Shown: positions 52,005 to 60,260 of the stretch, piece after piece | Layout: each line of letters starts with the position of its first letter | How positions within the stretch are numbered: position 1 is the stretch's first letter | Notes under the pieces: model-generated | The model's input: only the letters and a program-made list of their open reading frames with translations | What the model was told of the DNA's origin: nothing | The model's database searches: none | Position numbers and translations under genes: made by a program | Assembly: GCF_003116015.1 (NCBI RefSeq) | Contig: NZ_LGQZ01000006.1 | Location: 1 to 64,000 of the forward strand | DNA length: 64,000 nt | From: Azospirillum sp. TSO22-1 | GTDB taxonomy: Bacteria > Pseudomonadota > Alphaproteobacteria > Azospirillales > Azospirillaceae | Reading direction: 5' to 3'

Positions 52005-52766
52005 ATGGATCGTTCGCACGCATCGCTGATGGTGGAGGGCCGCGAGGTCCCGCTGCGTCTGTACCGGCCGGCGGCGACCGGGCCGCTGCCCGGCGTGCTG
52101 TACTTCCACGGCGGCGGCTTCACCTCCGGCTCGCTGGGCGAGGCCGAGGCGCCGGCCACGGCGCTGGCCGAGAGCATCCCGGCGCTGGTGGTGGCGGTCG
52201 GCTACGCGCTCGCCCCCGCCCACCCCTTCCCCGCCGCGATCGAGGACGCGCACGCCGCCGCCCGCTGGCTGGCCGAACGGGCCGGCCCGCTGGGTGTGGC
52301 CGGGCACGACGCCGGCGGGCACGTCGCCGTGTCGCTCACCCTGCTCGCCCGCGACCGCGGCGGGCCGGAGATCGCCGCGCAGGCGCTGCTCGGCCCGATG
52401 CTCGACCCCAGCCTGACGCGGATCCGCGACGGCGACGCCGGCGTGGCGGAGTGCGCGAAGTGCTACCGCGCCTACCTGCCCGAGGCGGCGCTGCGCCTGC
52501 ACCCGTACGCTGCCCCGCTGGAATCGCGCCGGCTCGGCCGGCTGCCGCCGATCCTCGTCGCCACGGCGCAGGACGACATGCTGCGGCCGGAGGCCGAGAG
52601 CTACGCCGCCCGGCTGATTGACGCCGGGGTGCCGACCGAGGTCACGCGCTTCGCCGGAATCTCCCATGCGGGCCTTCCCCGTCACGCGCCGGCCCTCGCG
52701 GCCGTCGCCGATTTCTTCCGGCGCCGCCTGTCCGGCGCCCGTCCCAACCATCCGAGCCACAGGTAA
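52005..52766 (+). CDS. HSL-type alpha/beta hydrolase with Asp in place of the catalytic Ser
   Basis: Protein of 253 residues. The HGGG oxyanion motif (35-38) is that of hormone-sensitive-lipase-type esterases, and Asp/His triad positions (QDDMLRPE, ISHAG) are present. The nucleophile motif reads GHDAGG (100-105) where the family has GDSAGG: serine is replaced by D102. The protein may be a non-hydrolytic binding protein or use different chemistry. It ends four bases before the RND adaptor gene, so it is expressed with the pump. A GTG/ATG ambiguity exists (ATG also at 52029); 52005 is preferred for its N-terminal strand. Confidence 0.78.
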   Translation: MDRSHASLMVEGREVPLRLYRPAATGPLPGVLYFHGGGFTSGSLGEAEAPATALAESIPALVVAVGYALAPAHPFPAAIEDAHAAARWLAERAGPLGVAGHDAGGHVAVSLTLLARDRGGPEIAAQALLGPMLDPSLTRIRDGDAGVAECAKCYRAYLPEAALRLHPYAAPLESRRLGRLPPILVATAQDDMLRPEAESYAARLIDAGVPTEVTRFAGISHAGLPRHAPALAAVADFFRRRLSGARPNHPSHR

Positions 52767-52770
52767 AGCC

Positions 52771-53940
52771 ATGACCACGTCCCGCACATCCTTCGCCCTT
52801 CTCCTCGCGGCCGGCGTGTCGGTGGCCGCCGTCACCGGCGTCGCCACCCTGCGCAGCCCGGCCGAGGCCCAAACCGCCGCCCCCGCGCCGCCCCCGGCCG
52901 AGGTGGACGTCGCCTCCGTGCTCGCCCGCCCGGTGGTGGACTGGCAGTCCTACTCCGGCCGGCTGGAGGCGGTGGACCGCGTCGACGTCCGCCCGCAGGT
53001 CCCCGGCACCATCGTCGCCGTGCACTTCCGCAACGGCGCGCTCGTCCGTCAGGGCGACGTGCTGTTCACCATCGACCCGCGCCCCTACGAGGCGGAGGTG
53101 GCGCGCGCCGAGGCGCAGGTCGCCGCGGCGCAGGCGCGGGTGCGCTTCACGGCGTCCGACCTCGACCGCGCGCAGAAGCTGGTGCGCGACGACACCATCT
53201 CGCGCAGCACCATGGACCAGAAAGAAAACGCCGCCCGCGAGGCCGCCGCCAACCTGAAGGCGGCGCAGGCGGCGCTGGAGCTGGCGCGCCTCAACCTCGG
53301 CTACACGCAGGTAACCGCCCCGGTGGCGGGGCGGGTGTCGCGGGCGGAGCGCACGGTCGGCAACGTGGTCGCCGCCGGTGCGGCGGCGGAGGCACTGACC
53401 ACGCTGGTCTCGGTGTCGCCGATCTACGCGTCCTTCGACGTGGACGAGCAGACCTACCTGCGCCACATCGCCCCGGTGAAGGATTCCGGCGGGATCCCGG
53501 TGCGCCTCGGCCTCGCCAACGAGGACGGCACCCCGCGCGCCGGCACGGTGGAGCACGTGGACAACCGGTTGGACAGCGTGTCCGGCACCATCCGCGTGCG
53601 CGCCAAGTTCGACAACCCCGACGGCCTGCTGGTGCCCGGCCTGTACGCCCGGGTGAAGGTGGGCGGCACCGCGCCCTACGACGCGCTGCTGGTGGACGAC
53701 CGCGCCATCGGCACCGACCAGGACAAGAAGTTCGTCCTGGTGGTGACGCCGGAGAACACGGTCGAGTACCGGCCGGTGAAGCTCGGCGCCCTGCAGAACG
53801 GGCTGCGCGTGGTGACGGCGGGTCTGTCGGCCGGCGAGCGCGTGGTCGTCAACGGCATCCAGCGCGCCCGGCCGGGCATGCCGATCACGCCGAAGATGGT
53901 TGCCATGGGCGAGGAAAAGACCCAGACGGCGGCGCGGTAA
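52771..53940 (+). CDS. RND efflux periplasmic adaptor
   Basis: Membrane-fusion protein of 389 residues (AcrA/MexE type). A signal peptide (about 1-34, ending AEAQT) has no lipobox cysteine. A beta-barrel/lipoyl half (RPQVPGTIVAVHFRNGALVRQGDVLFTID, about 71-100), a coiled-coil hairpin (about 105-180) and a membrane-proximal domain follow. It joins the inner-membrane pump to an outer-membrane channel. It is coupled to the hydrolase gene, and the pump follows after 159 bases containing a palindromic repeat. No outer-membrane factor is encoded nearby. Confidence 0.9.
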   Translation: MTTSRTSFALLLAAGVSVAAVTGVATLRSPAEAQTAAPAPPPAEVDVASVLARPVVDWQSYSGRLEAVDRVDVRPQVPGTIVAVHFRNGALVRQGDVLFTIDPRPYEAEVARAEAQVAAAQARVRFTASDLDRAQKLVRDDTISRSTMDQKENAAREAAANLKAAQAALELARLNLGYTQVTAPVAGRVSRAERTVGNVVAAGAAAEALTTLVSVSPIYASFDVDEQTYLRHIAPVKDSGGIPVRLGLANEDGTPRAGTVEHVDNRLDSVSGTIRVRAKFDNPDGLLVPGLYARVKVGGTAPYDALLVDDRAIGTDQDKKFVLVVTPENTVEYRPVKLGALQNGLRVVTAGLSAGERVVVNGIQRARPGMPITPKMVAMGEEKTQTAAR

Positions 53941-53947
53941 GCAAAAC

Positions 53948-54083
53948 AAAACCCTCTCCCGTCCCGGGAGAGGGAGGGGCCCGCCCGCAGGGCGGGAGGG
54001 TGAGGGTGCCTGCAAGGATCCTCGCGATGACCCTCACCCGGCGCCTGCGGCGCCACCCTCTCCCGAGGCGGGAGAGGGATTCG
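53948..54083. repeat. GC-rich palindromic element, copy 5 (compound)
   Basis: ACCCTCTCCCGTCCCGGGAGAGGG and a second unit with CCCTCTCCCG...CGGGAGAGGG, separated by about 60 bases with further small stems, fill the gap between the RND adaptor and pump genes. Here it lies inside an operon, where it may lower or stabilise distal expression. Confidence 0.75.
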
Positions 54084-54099
54084 TTTACGGAGACCCCAC

Positions 54100-57000
54100 A
54101 TGAACATCTCCAAGTTCTTCATCGACCGGCCGATCTTCGCCGGCGTGCTGTCGGTGGCGCTGTTCCTGGCGGGGGCGATCGCGCTGTTCCGCCTGCCGAT
54201 CTCCGAATACCCGGAGGTGGTGCCGCCGTCCGTCGTGGTGCGCGCGCAGTTCCCCGGCGCCAACCCCAAGGTCATCGCCGAGACCGTCGCCTCCCCGCTG
54301 GAGGAGCAGATCAACGGCGTCGAGAACATGCTGTACATGCAGTCGCAGGCGAACAGCGACGGCAACATGGCGCTGACGGTGACCTTCAAGCTGGGCACCG
54401 ACGCCGACAAGGCGCAGCAGCTGGTGCAGAACCGCGTGGCGCAGGCCATGCCGCGGCTGCCGGCCGACGTGCAGCGCCTGGGCGTCACCACGGTGAAGAG
54501 TTCCCCCACGCTCACCATGGTCGTGCACCTGCTCTCGCCCAGCGACCGCTACGACATGACCTACCTGCGCAACTACGCGCTGCTCAACGTCCGCGACCGG
54601 CTGACCCGCATCGCCGGCGTTGGCGAGGTGCAGGTGTGGGGTGCCGGCGACTACGCCATGCGGGTCTGGCTCGACCCCACCAAGGTGGCGCAGCGCGGGC
54701 TGACCGCCACCGACGTGGTGAACGCCATCCGCGAGCAGAACGTCCAGGTGGCGGCCGGCGTCATCGGCGCCTCGCCCAGCCTGCCCGATGTGCCGCTGCA
54801 ATTGTCGATCAACGCCCGCGGCCGGCTGAAGACCGCCGAGGAGTTCGGCGACATCGTGCTGAAGACCGGCGCCGACGGCGGCGTCACCCGCCTGCGCGAC
54901 GTGGCGCGGGTCGAGCTGGCGGCGGCGCAGTACGGGCTGCGCTCGCTGCTCGACAACAAGCCGGCGGTGGCGCTCGGCATCAACCAGACGCCGGACGCCA
55001 ACGCGCTCGCCATCTCCGACGAGGTGCGCAAGGTGATGGCCGAGCTGAAGGCCGACATGCCGGACGGCGTCGATTACTCCATCGTCTACGACCCGACGCA
55101 GTTCGTCCGCTCCTCCATCGAGGCGGTGGTGCACACGCTGCTGGAAGCCGTGGCGCTGGTGGTGCTGGTGGTCATCGTCTTCCTGCAGACGTGGCGCGCC
55201 TCGATCATCCCGCTGCTGGCGGTGCCGATCTCCATCGTCGGCACCTTCTCGCTGATGCTGGCCTTCGGCTTCTCGATCAACGCGCTCTCGCTGTTCGGCA
55301 TGGTGCTGGCCATCGGCATCGTGGTCGACGACGCCATCGTCGTGGTCGAGAACGTCGAGCGCAACATCGCCTCCGGCCTGTCGGCCCGCGACGCCACCAT
55401 CCGCGCCATGCAGGAGGTCAGCGGCCCGATCATCGCCATCGCGCTGACGCTGGTCGCCGTCTTCGTGCCGCTGGCCGCCATGACCGGCCTGACCGGCGAG
55501 TTCTACAAGCAGTTCGCGATGACCATCGCGATCTCCACCGTCATCTCCGCCTTCAACTCGCTGACCCTGTCGCCAGCGCTGTCGGCGGTGCTGCTGCGCG
55601 GCCACGACCAGCCGCAGGACTGGCTGACCCGCGCCATGAACCGGGTGTTCGGCGGCTTCTTCCGGGTGTTCAACCGCGTCTTCCAGCGCTCCAGCGACGG
55701 CTACGGCCGGGGCGTCGGCGGGGTGGTGCGGCACAAGGGCGCCATCCTGGCGGTCTACGCGCTGCTGATCGGCGCCACGGTGATCCTCGGCCGCACGGTG
55801 CCCTCGGGCTTCGTGCCGATGCAGGACAAGGAGTACCTGATCAGCTTCGCGCAGTTGCCCAACGGCGCCTCGCTCGACCGCACCGAGGCGGTGATCCGCG
55901 AGATGACCGACATCGCCCTGCAGCGCCCCGGCGTGCAGAGCGCGGTGGCCTTCCCGGGCCTGTCGGTCAACGGCTTCACCAACTCGTCCAGCGCCGGCAT
56001 CGTCTTCGTCACCCTGAAGCCGTTCGCCGAGCGCGGCGACCCCCACCTGTCGGCCGGCGCCATCGCCATGGACCTGCAGAAGCGCTACGCCGGCCTGAAG
56101 GAGGCGTTCGTCGCCATCTTCCCGCCGCCGCCGGTGATGGGGCTGGGCCAGCTCGGCGGCTTCAAGATGCAGCTGGAGGACCGCGGCAACCTCGGCTACG
56201 AGGCGCTGAGCGGGGCGGTGACCGCCTTCGTCAAGCGCGCCGCGCAGACGCCGGAGCTGGGGCCGACCTTCTCCGCCTACCAGATCAACGTGCCGCAGCT
56301 CGACGTCGATCTGGACCGGGTGAAGGCCAAGCAGCTCGGCGTGTCGGTGAACGACGTGTTCGACACCATGCAGATCTACCTGGGCTCGCTGTACGTCAAC
56401 GACTTCAACGCCTTCGGCCGCGTCTACCAAGTGCGGGTGCAGGCCGACGCGCCGTTCCGCGCGCACGCCGACGACATCGGCCTCTTGAAGACCCGCAACG
56501 CCGCGGGGACCATGGTGCCGCTGTCCTCGCTGGTCACCGTGCACCCGGGCTACGGGCCGGAGATGGTGGTGCGCTACAACGGCTTCACCGCCGCCGACGT
56601 CAACGGCGGGCCGGCGCCCGGCTATTCGTCGGGGCAGGCCGAGGCGGCGGCCGAGCGCATCGCCGCCGAGGTGCTGCCGCGCGGCGTCAAGCTGGAGTGG
56701 ACCGACCTCACCTACCAGAAGATCCTGGTCGGCAACGCCGGGCTGTGGGTGTTCCCGATCAGCGTGCTGCTGGTCTTCCTGGTGCTGGCCGCGCAGTACG
56801 AGAGCCTGACGCTGCCGCTGGCCATCCTGCTGATCGTGCCGATGAGCGTGCTGTCGGCGCTGACCGGCGTGTGGCTGACCGGGGGCGACAACAACATCTT
56901 CACGCAGATCGGCTTCATGGTGCTGGTCGGGCTGTCGGCGAAGAACGCCATCCTGATCGTCGAGTTCGCCCGCGAGCTGGAGCACCACGGCCGCACGTCC

Positions 57001-57276
57001 GTGCAGGCGGCCATCGAGGCCAGCCGGCTGCGCCTGCGGCCGATCCTGATGACCTCCATCGCCTTCATCATGGGCGTGGTGCCGCTGGTCACCTCCACCG
57101 GCGCCGGCGCGGAGATGCGGCACGCCATGGGTGTCGCGGTGTTCTCCGGCATGATCGGCGTGACGCTGTTCGGTCTGGTGCTGACGCCGGTGTTCTACGT
57201 GCTGCTGCGCCATCTGGCCGGAGCCGGCCGGCGGGCTGAGGTTCCCGCCCACGCGGCGGCGCATCCGGCGGAGTGA
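54100..57276 (+). CDS. RND multidrug efflux pump (MexF/AcrB family)
   Basis: Inner-membrane proton antiporter of 1058 residues. The twelve-helix RND fold is evident: helix 1 at about 12-30, porter domains in each half, and the proton-relay aspartates D410-D411 in helix 4 (GIVVDDAIVV) with the helix-10 lysine in SAKNAILIVEF. The N-terminus MNISKFFIDRPIFAGV is characteristic of the MexF/hydrophobe subfamily. It has GGAG upstream and follows the adaptor gene. Substrates are probably hydrophobic drugs or metabolites; the LysR gene may control it. Confidence 0.93.
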   Translation: MNISKFFIDRPIFAGVLSVALFLAGAIALFRLPISEYPEVVPPSVVVRAQFPGANPKVIAETVASPLEEQINGVENMLYMQSQANSDGNMALTVTFKLGTDADKAQQLVQNRVAQAMPRLPADVQRLGVTTVKSSPTLTMVVHLLSPSDRYDMTYLRNYALLNVRDRLTRIAGVGEVQVWGAGDYAMRVWLDPTKVAQRGLTATDVVNAIREQNVQVAAGVIGASPSLPDVPLQLSINARGRLKTAEEFGDIVLKTGADGGVTRLRDVARVELAAAQYGLRSLLDNKPAVALGINQTPDANALAISDEVRKVMAELKADMPDGVDYSIVYDPTQFVRSSIEAVVHTLLEAVALVVLVVIVFLQTWRASIIPLLAVPISIVGTFSLMLAFGFSINALSLFGMVLAIGIVVDDAIVVVENVERNIASGLSARDATIRAMQEVSGPIIAIALTLVAVFVPLAAMTGLTGEFYKQFAMTIAISTVISAFNSLTLSPALSAVLLRGHDQPQDWLTRAMNRVFGGFFRVFNRVFQRSSDGYGRGVGGVVRHKGAILAVYALLIGATVILGRTVPSGFVPMQDKEYLISFAQLPNGASLDRTEAVIREMTDIALQRPGVQSAVAFPGLSVNGFTNSSSAGIVFVTLKPFAERGDPHLSAGAIAMDLQKRYAGLKEAFVAIFPPPPVMGLGQLGGFKMQLEDRGNLGYEALSGAVTAFVKRAAQTPELGPTFSAYQINVPQLDVDLDRVKAKQLGVSVNDVFDTMQIYLGSLYVNDFNAFGRVYQVRVQADAPFRAHADDIGLLKTRNAAGTMVPLSSLVTVHPGYGPEMVVRYNGFTAADVNGGPAPGYSSGQAEAAAERIAAEVLPRGVKLEWTDLTYQKILVGNAGLWVFPISVLLVFLVLAAQYESLTLPLAILLIVPMSVLSALTGVWLTGGDNNIFTQIGFMVLVGLSAKNAILIVEFARELEHHGRTSVQAAIEASRLRLRPILMTSIAFIMGVVPLVTSTGAGAEMRHAMGVAVFSGMIGVTLFGLVLTPVFYVLLRHLAGAGRRAEVPAHAAAHPAE

Positions 57277-57293
57277 AATCTTCCCGTAGGGCA

Positions 57294-57425
57294 TAAAGCC
57301 CCTCCCCCCTTGCGGGGGAGGGGTTGGGGAGAGGGGGAATGGCGGCGGAAGCCGCAGAAAAGTTCTTGGCCGCTTCGCGGCGCCACCCTCTCCCCACCCC
57401 TCTCCCGTCAAGGGAGAGGGGCTTT
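57294..57425. repeat. GC-rich palindromic element, copy 6 (compound)
   Basis: AAAGCCCCTCCCCC at one end and GGGAGAGGGGCTTT at the other form the outer arms; each end also makes its own hairpin (CCCCTCCCCC/GGGGGAGGGG; CCCCTCTCCC/GGGAGAGGGG). It separates the convergent pump and cyclase genes. Confidence 0.8.
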
Positions 57426-57431
57426 CGATGC

Positions 57432-59129
57432 TCACCCCCCCTCCAGCGCCCCCATCAGATCCTCCCGGCGGTGCACCAAGCGCACCGCCAGGGTGCCGTC
57501 CCGGCCGCGGATCGTCACCTCGCGGCGTTCCAGCCGGTCGGGGTCGCGGCAACCGGCCAACACCGCCACCTTGTCCGACAGGATCACCGTGGCGCCGAGG
57601 TCCTTGGTCAGCTCCTCCAGCCGCGCGGCGACGTTGCCCGGATCGCCGATGAACTGGATCGAGCCCGAGGTGCCGCAGCCGGTCGGCCCCACCACCGCCA
57701 CCCCGGTGTGGATGCCGATGCCGAAGCCCAGCGGCGCTTCCAGCTCCTCGGCCAGTTCCTCGCTGAGGCCGCCGATCTCCCGCCACAGCGCCTCGGCGGC
57801 GCGCAGCGCACTGGCCGCGGAGGCGCCGGGGTCGGCCTCGTCGGCGAACATGCCCATGACGCCATCCCCGGCGATGGCTGTGACGTAGCCGCCGTGCCGC
57901 CGCACCACCTCTCCCACCACTTGGAGATAGCGCCCGACGATGAACAGCGCGTCGTACGGCAGCCGCGCCGCCGCCAGCGAGGTCGAGCCGCGCAGGTCGA
58001 CGAACAGCGCGGTGATCGGCAGCTCACGGCCGGTCGCCGGCCCCTCCTCGATGGCCACCAGCGCGGCGGCGCCGTCGCGCGGAGTGAGCAGCGGCGCCAC
58101 CGTCAGATCGGACGTGGGGCGCAGCTGGCAGGCGAGGCGTACCGACGGCGGCGCCGTCATGCGCGCCAGCACCGCGGCCTCGGTCGGGTTGGGCGCCGGC
58201 AGCGCCGCCGCCCCCGCCGACACCCGCACCCGGCAGGTCGAGCAGCGCCCGCGCCCGCCGCACAGCGCCATGTGCGGGATGCCGGCGGCGCGGCTCGCCT
58301 CCAGCACCGAGGTGCCGCGCGGCACCACCACCGCGCGCGCGCCCGGATAGGTCACCTGCACCGGGTTGGCCCGCCGGGCATGCCAGTTGCGCAATTGCCG
58401 CAGGGCGATGGTGCCGACCAGCAGCAGCACGTAGCCGTCGACCAGCCAGCCGCTCAACTGGGCCAGGGCGGCGCGGCCGGCGGCGTCCTCCGGGTTGGCC
58501 GGCGGGTTGGCAACGGCGGCGACCGCGGGCTCGACCGCGACCCGGCGCTCGACGTCCCAGGCGCCGCTGAAGATCCCGGCCAGCGCCAGCAGGGGCAGGC
58601 TCAGCGCCAGCGCCCCCAGCACCGGCGCCCAGCGGCGGTACCAGGGTTTCACCAGCAGCCAGCCACGCACCCCGATGCAGCCGTGCAGCCAGAGGATCAG
58701 CAACAGCGCGATCTGCCGCGGCAGCATCAGGTCCGGCGACACCATCCAGTACAGGTAGAGCGCCCGGGTGTAGGTGAGTTGCGTGCCGGTGATCTCGTCG
58801 GAGAACAGGCCGGCCATGCCGTGCGAGATCAGCAGGATCGGGATGCACAGGCCGAGGCCGAGCTGCCACGCCTCCGCCCAGGGCATGCGCAGGTGGCGCC
58901 GCCGGTAAAGCGCCCACAACCCCAGCCCGCCGTGCGTCAGCACCGAGGCGACCAGCAGCGCCTCCCCCGGTCCTGTGCGCCACGGCCACAGCAGCACGGC
59001 GCGCGCCGTCTCCATCGCCGGCAGCAGCAGCAGCCCGCTGGCGTGCGCCAGGAAATGGCTGGTGGCGAAGGTGAACAGCAGCAGCCCGGTGAACAGGCGC
59101 AGCGGGCGTTCGATGGGGCGCGGGGTCAT
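57432..59129 (-). CDS. Membrane [2Fe-2S]-containing adenylate/guanylate cyclase
   Basis: Protein of 565 residues with three parts. (1) About 12-250: six membrane helices with histidines H25, H29, H66, H103 and H149 placed as in membrane cytochromes b, so heme binding is possible. (2) About 255-345: a plant-type ferredoxin domain with cluster cysteines C290, C296, C299 and C334. (3) About 370-550: a class III cyclase with metal-binding D378 (FVDLRGST) and D422 (AGDGVMG) and transition-state N499 and R503 (NVAARLE). This suggests a redox-sensing cyclase that makes cAMP (or cGMP). The start at 59129 is the first ATG of a plausible protein; an upstream ATG would overlap the divergent gene. A CRP-type regulator is divergent 71 bases away. 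Confidence 0.85.
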   Translation of the reverse strand: MTPRPIERPLRLFTGLLLFTFATSHFLAHASGLLLLPAMETARAVLLWPWRTGPGEALLVASVLTHGGLGLWALYRRRHLRMPWAEAWQLGLGLCIPILLISHGMAGLFSDEITGTQLTYTRALYLYWMVSPDLMLPRQIALLLILWLHGCIGVRGWLLVKPWYRRWAPVLGALALSLPLLALAGIFSGAWDVERRVAVEPAVAAVANPPANPEDAAGRAALAQLSGWLVDGYVLLLVGTIALRQLRNWHARRANPVQVTYPGARAVVVPRGTSVLEASRAAGIPHMALCGGRGRCSTCRVRVSAGAAALPAPNPTEAAVLARMTAPPSVRLACQLRPTSDLTVAPLLTPRDGAAALVAIEEGPATGRELPITALFVDLRGSTSLAAARLPYDALFIVGRYLQVVGEVVRRHGGYVTAIAGDGVMGMFADEADPGASAASALRAAEALWREIGGLSEELAEELEAPLGFGIGIHTGVAVVGPTGCGTSGSIQFIGDPGNVAARLEELTKDLGATVILSDKVAVLAGCRDPDRLERREVTIRGRDGTLAVRLVHRREDLMGALEGG

Positions 59130-59200
59130 GCCGGGGCGTGTCGGTGGTGCGGGCGGCGATCTTATGGGATCATCCGCCGGCTTTCCAATGACGGGGACGC

Positions 59201-59890
59201 ATGTCTCGGCCGACCGACACCCTGGTGGGGATCCCACTGTTCCGCTCGCTGGACCCGGTGGAGTTGACCGCGCTGTCGGCGCGCTGCCTGTGGCGGCGGG
59301 TCGAGGCCGGTCAGTGGATCATCGACCACGAGGATGAGGGCACCGACGTCTTCTTCGTGCTGGCCGGGCAGGTGCGGGTTACGATCCGCGCCGTCTCGGG
59401 GCGCGAGGTCATTCTGCGCGACATCCCCGCGGGGGAGTTCTTCGGCGAGATGGCGGCCATCGACGGCAAGGCGCGCTCCGCCGGTATCGTCGCGGTGACC
59501 GGCGCCACGGTGGCCCGCATGCCGGCGCCGCTGTTCCGCGAGTGCATCCACCGCCACCCGGACGTCTGCGACCAGGTGCTGCGCCTGCTGACCGGGGAGA
59601 TCCGCAAGCTGGCCGGCCGGGTGAACGAGTCCAACACGCTGGACGTGAAGCACCGCATCTATGCGGAGCTGCTGCGGCTGGCGCGGCCGGACGGGCGCGG
59701 CGCGGTGGTCTCCCCTCCCCCGCCGCACGCCGATCTGGCGGGTCGGGTCGGCACCCGGCGCGAGGCGGTGTCGCGGGTGCTCTCGGCGCTGGAGAAGGAA
59801 GGGCTGCTGGAAAAGCGGCGCGGCGCGCTGGTGCTGCGCGATCCGGCAGCGCTCGAGAAGCGGGTGCGGCGGGCGATGGAGGATGGGTGA
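59201..59890 (+). CDS. CRP/FNR-family transcriptional regulator
   Basis: Protein of 229 residues. A cyclic-nucleotide-binding domain (about 8-125) has the phosphate-binding cassette GEFFGEMAAIDGKARSAG (78-95), including E83, R92 and S93 that contact cAMP in CRP. No FNR-type cysteine cluster is present. A C-terminal winged helix (about 150-220; LAGRVGTRREAVSRVLSALEKEGLL) binds DNA. The gene is divergent from the membrane cyclase, which strongly suggests that the cyclase makes its ligand. Confidence 0.9.
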   Translation: MSRPTDTLVGIPLFRSLDPVELTALSARCLWRRVEAGQWIIDHEDEGTDVFFVLAGQVRVTIRAVSGREVILRDIPAGEFFGEMAAIDGKARSAGIVAVTGATVARMPAPLFRECIHRHPDVCDQVLRLLTGEIRKLAGRVNESNTLDVKHRIYAELLRLARPDGRGAVVSPPPPHADLAGRVGTRREAVSRVLSALEKEGLLEKRRGALVLRDPAALEKRVRRAMEDG

Positions 59891-60260
59891 GGAGGTGGTC
59901 GCGCCGAGCCCCCCCCCGCTGGTCTGGAGGGAACCATTTCCCTTACATGAGGGCTGGTGAAATTGCTTGGCTTTTTGGAAATTTTGGAACCATAAAGCTC
60001 ATTGCTGGAACCATAAATCTGTTCCGCGAGGCCGTGTTGAAACCATAATTCTGTTTCCGCGATGGAAACACGCTTGCGGCCGAGACATGATGCCGCCACG
60101 CCGGATCCGCCAAAACTTAGCCGGCACGCTATCGGTAAGCGTCCGTCGCAGATCGCGTCCCGGTGAGTGGTGTCCGAACGTGAGGCTGGCCCGCCGGAGC
60201 GCTCCCCCCTGGCTGGCACCCAGGCAGCCCCCGCGTGACGTCCACGAACAGCCACTAACA
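59891..60260. other. Gene-free junction with change of base composition
   Basis: 370 bases between the CRP-type gene and the sigma54 activator operon. The first 60 bases are GC-rich like the rest of the window; from about 59960 the sequence is AT-richer and holds the repeat array at 59985-60070. The remainder (60071-60260) has no convincing gene. Probably a site of past insertion. Confidence 0.55.
59985..60070. mobile_element. Possible insertion-sequence end with repeated binding sites
   Basis: Three related repeats: TGGAACCATAAAGCTC (from 59985), TGGAACCATAAATCTGTTCC (from 60006) and TGAAACCATAATTCTGTTTCC (from 60038). In the last two the outer arms change together (GGAAC/GTTCC versus GAAAC/GTTTC), so a palindrome is conserved. 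A perfect TGTTTCC/GGAAACA repeat (60052-60070) follows. Repeated binding sites of this kind occur at the ends of IS21-type and similar elements; no transposase is nearby, so this may be a leftover end. The alternative is an operator array. Confidence 0.45.
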
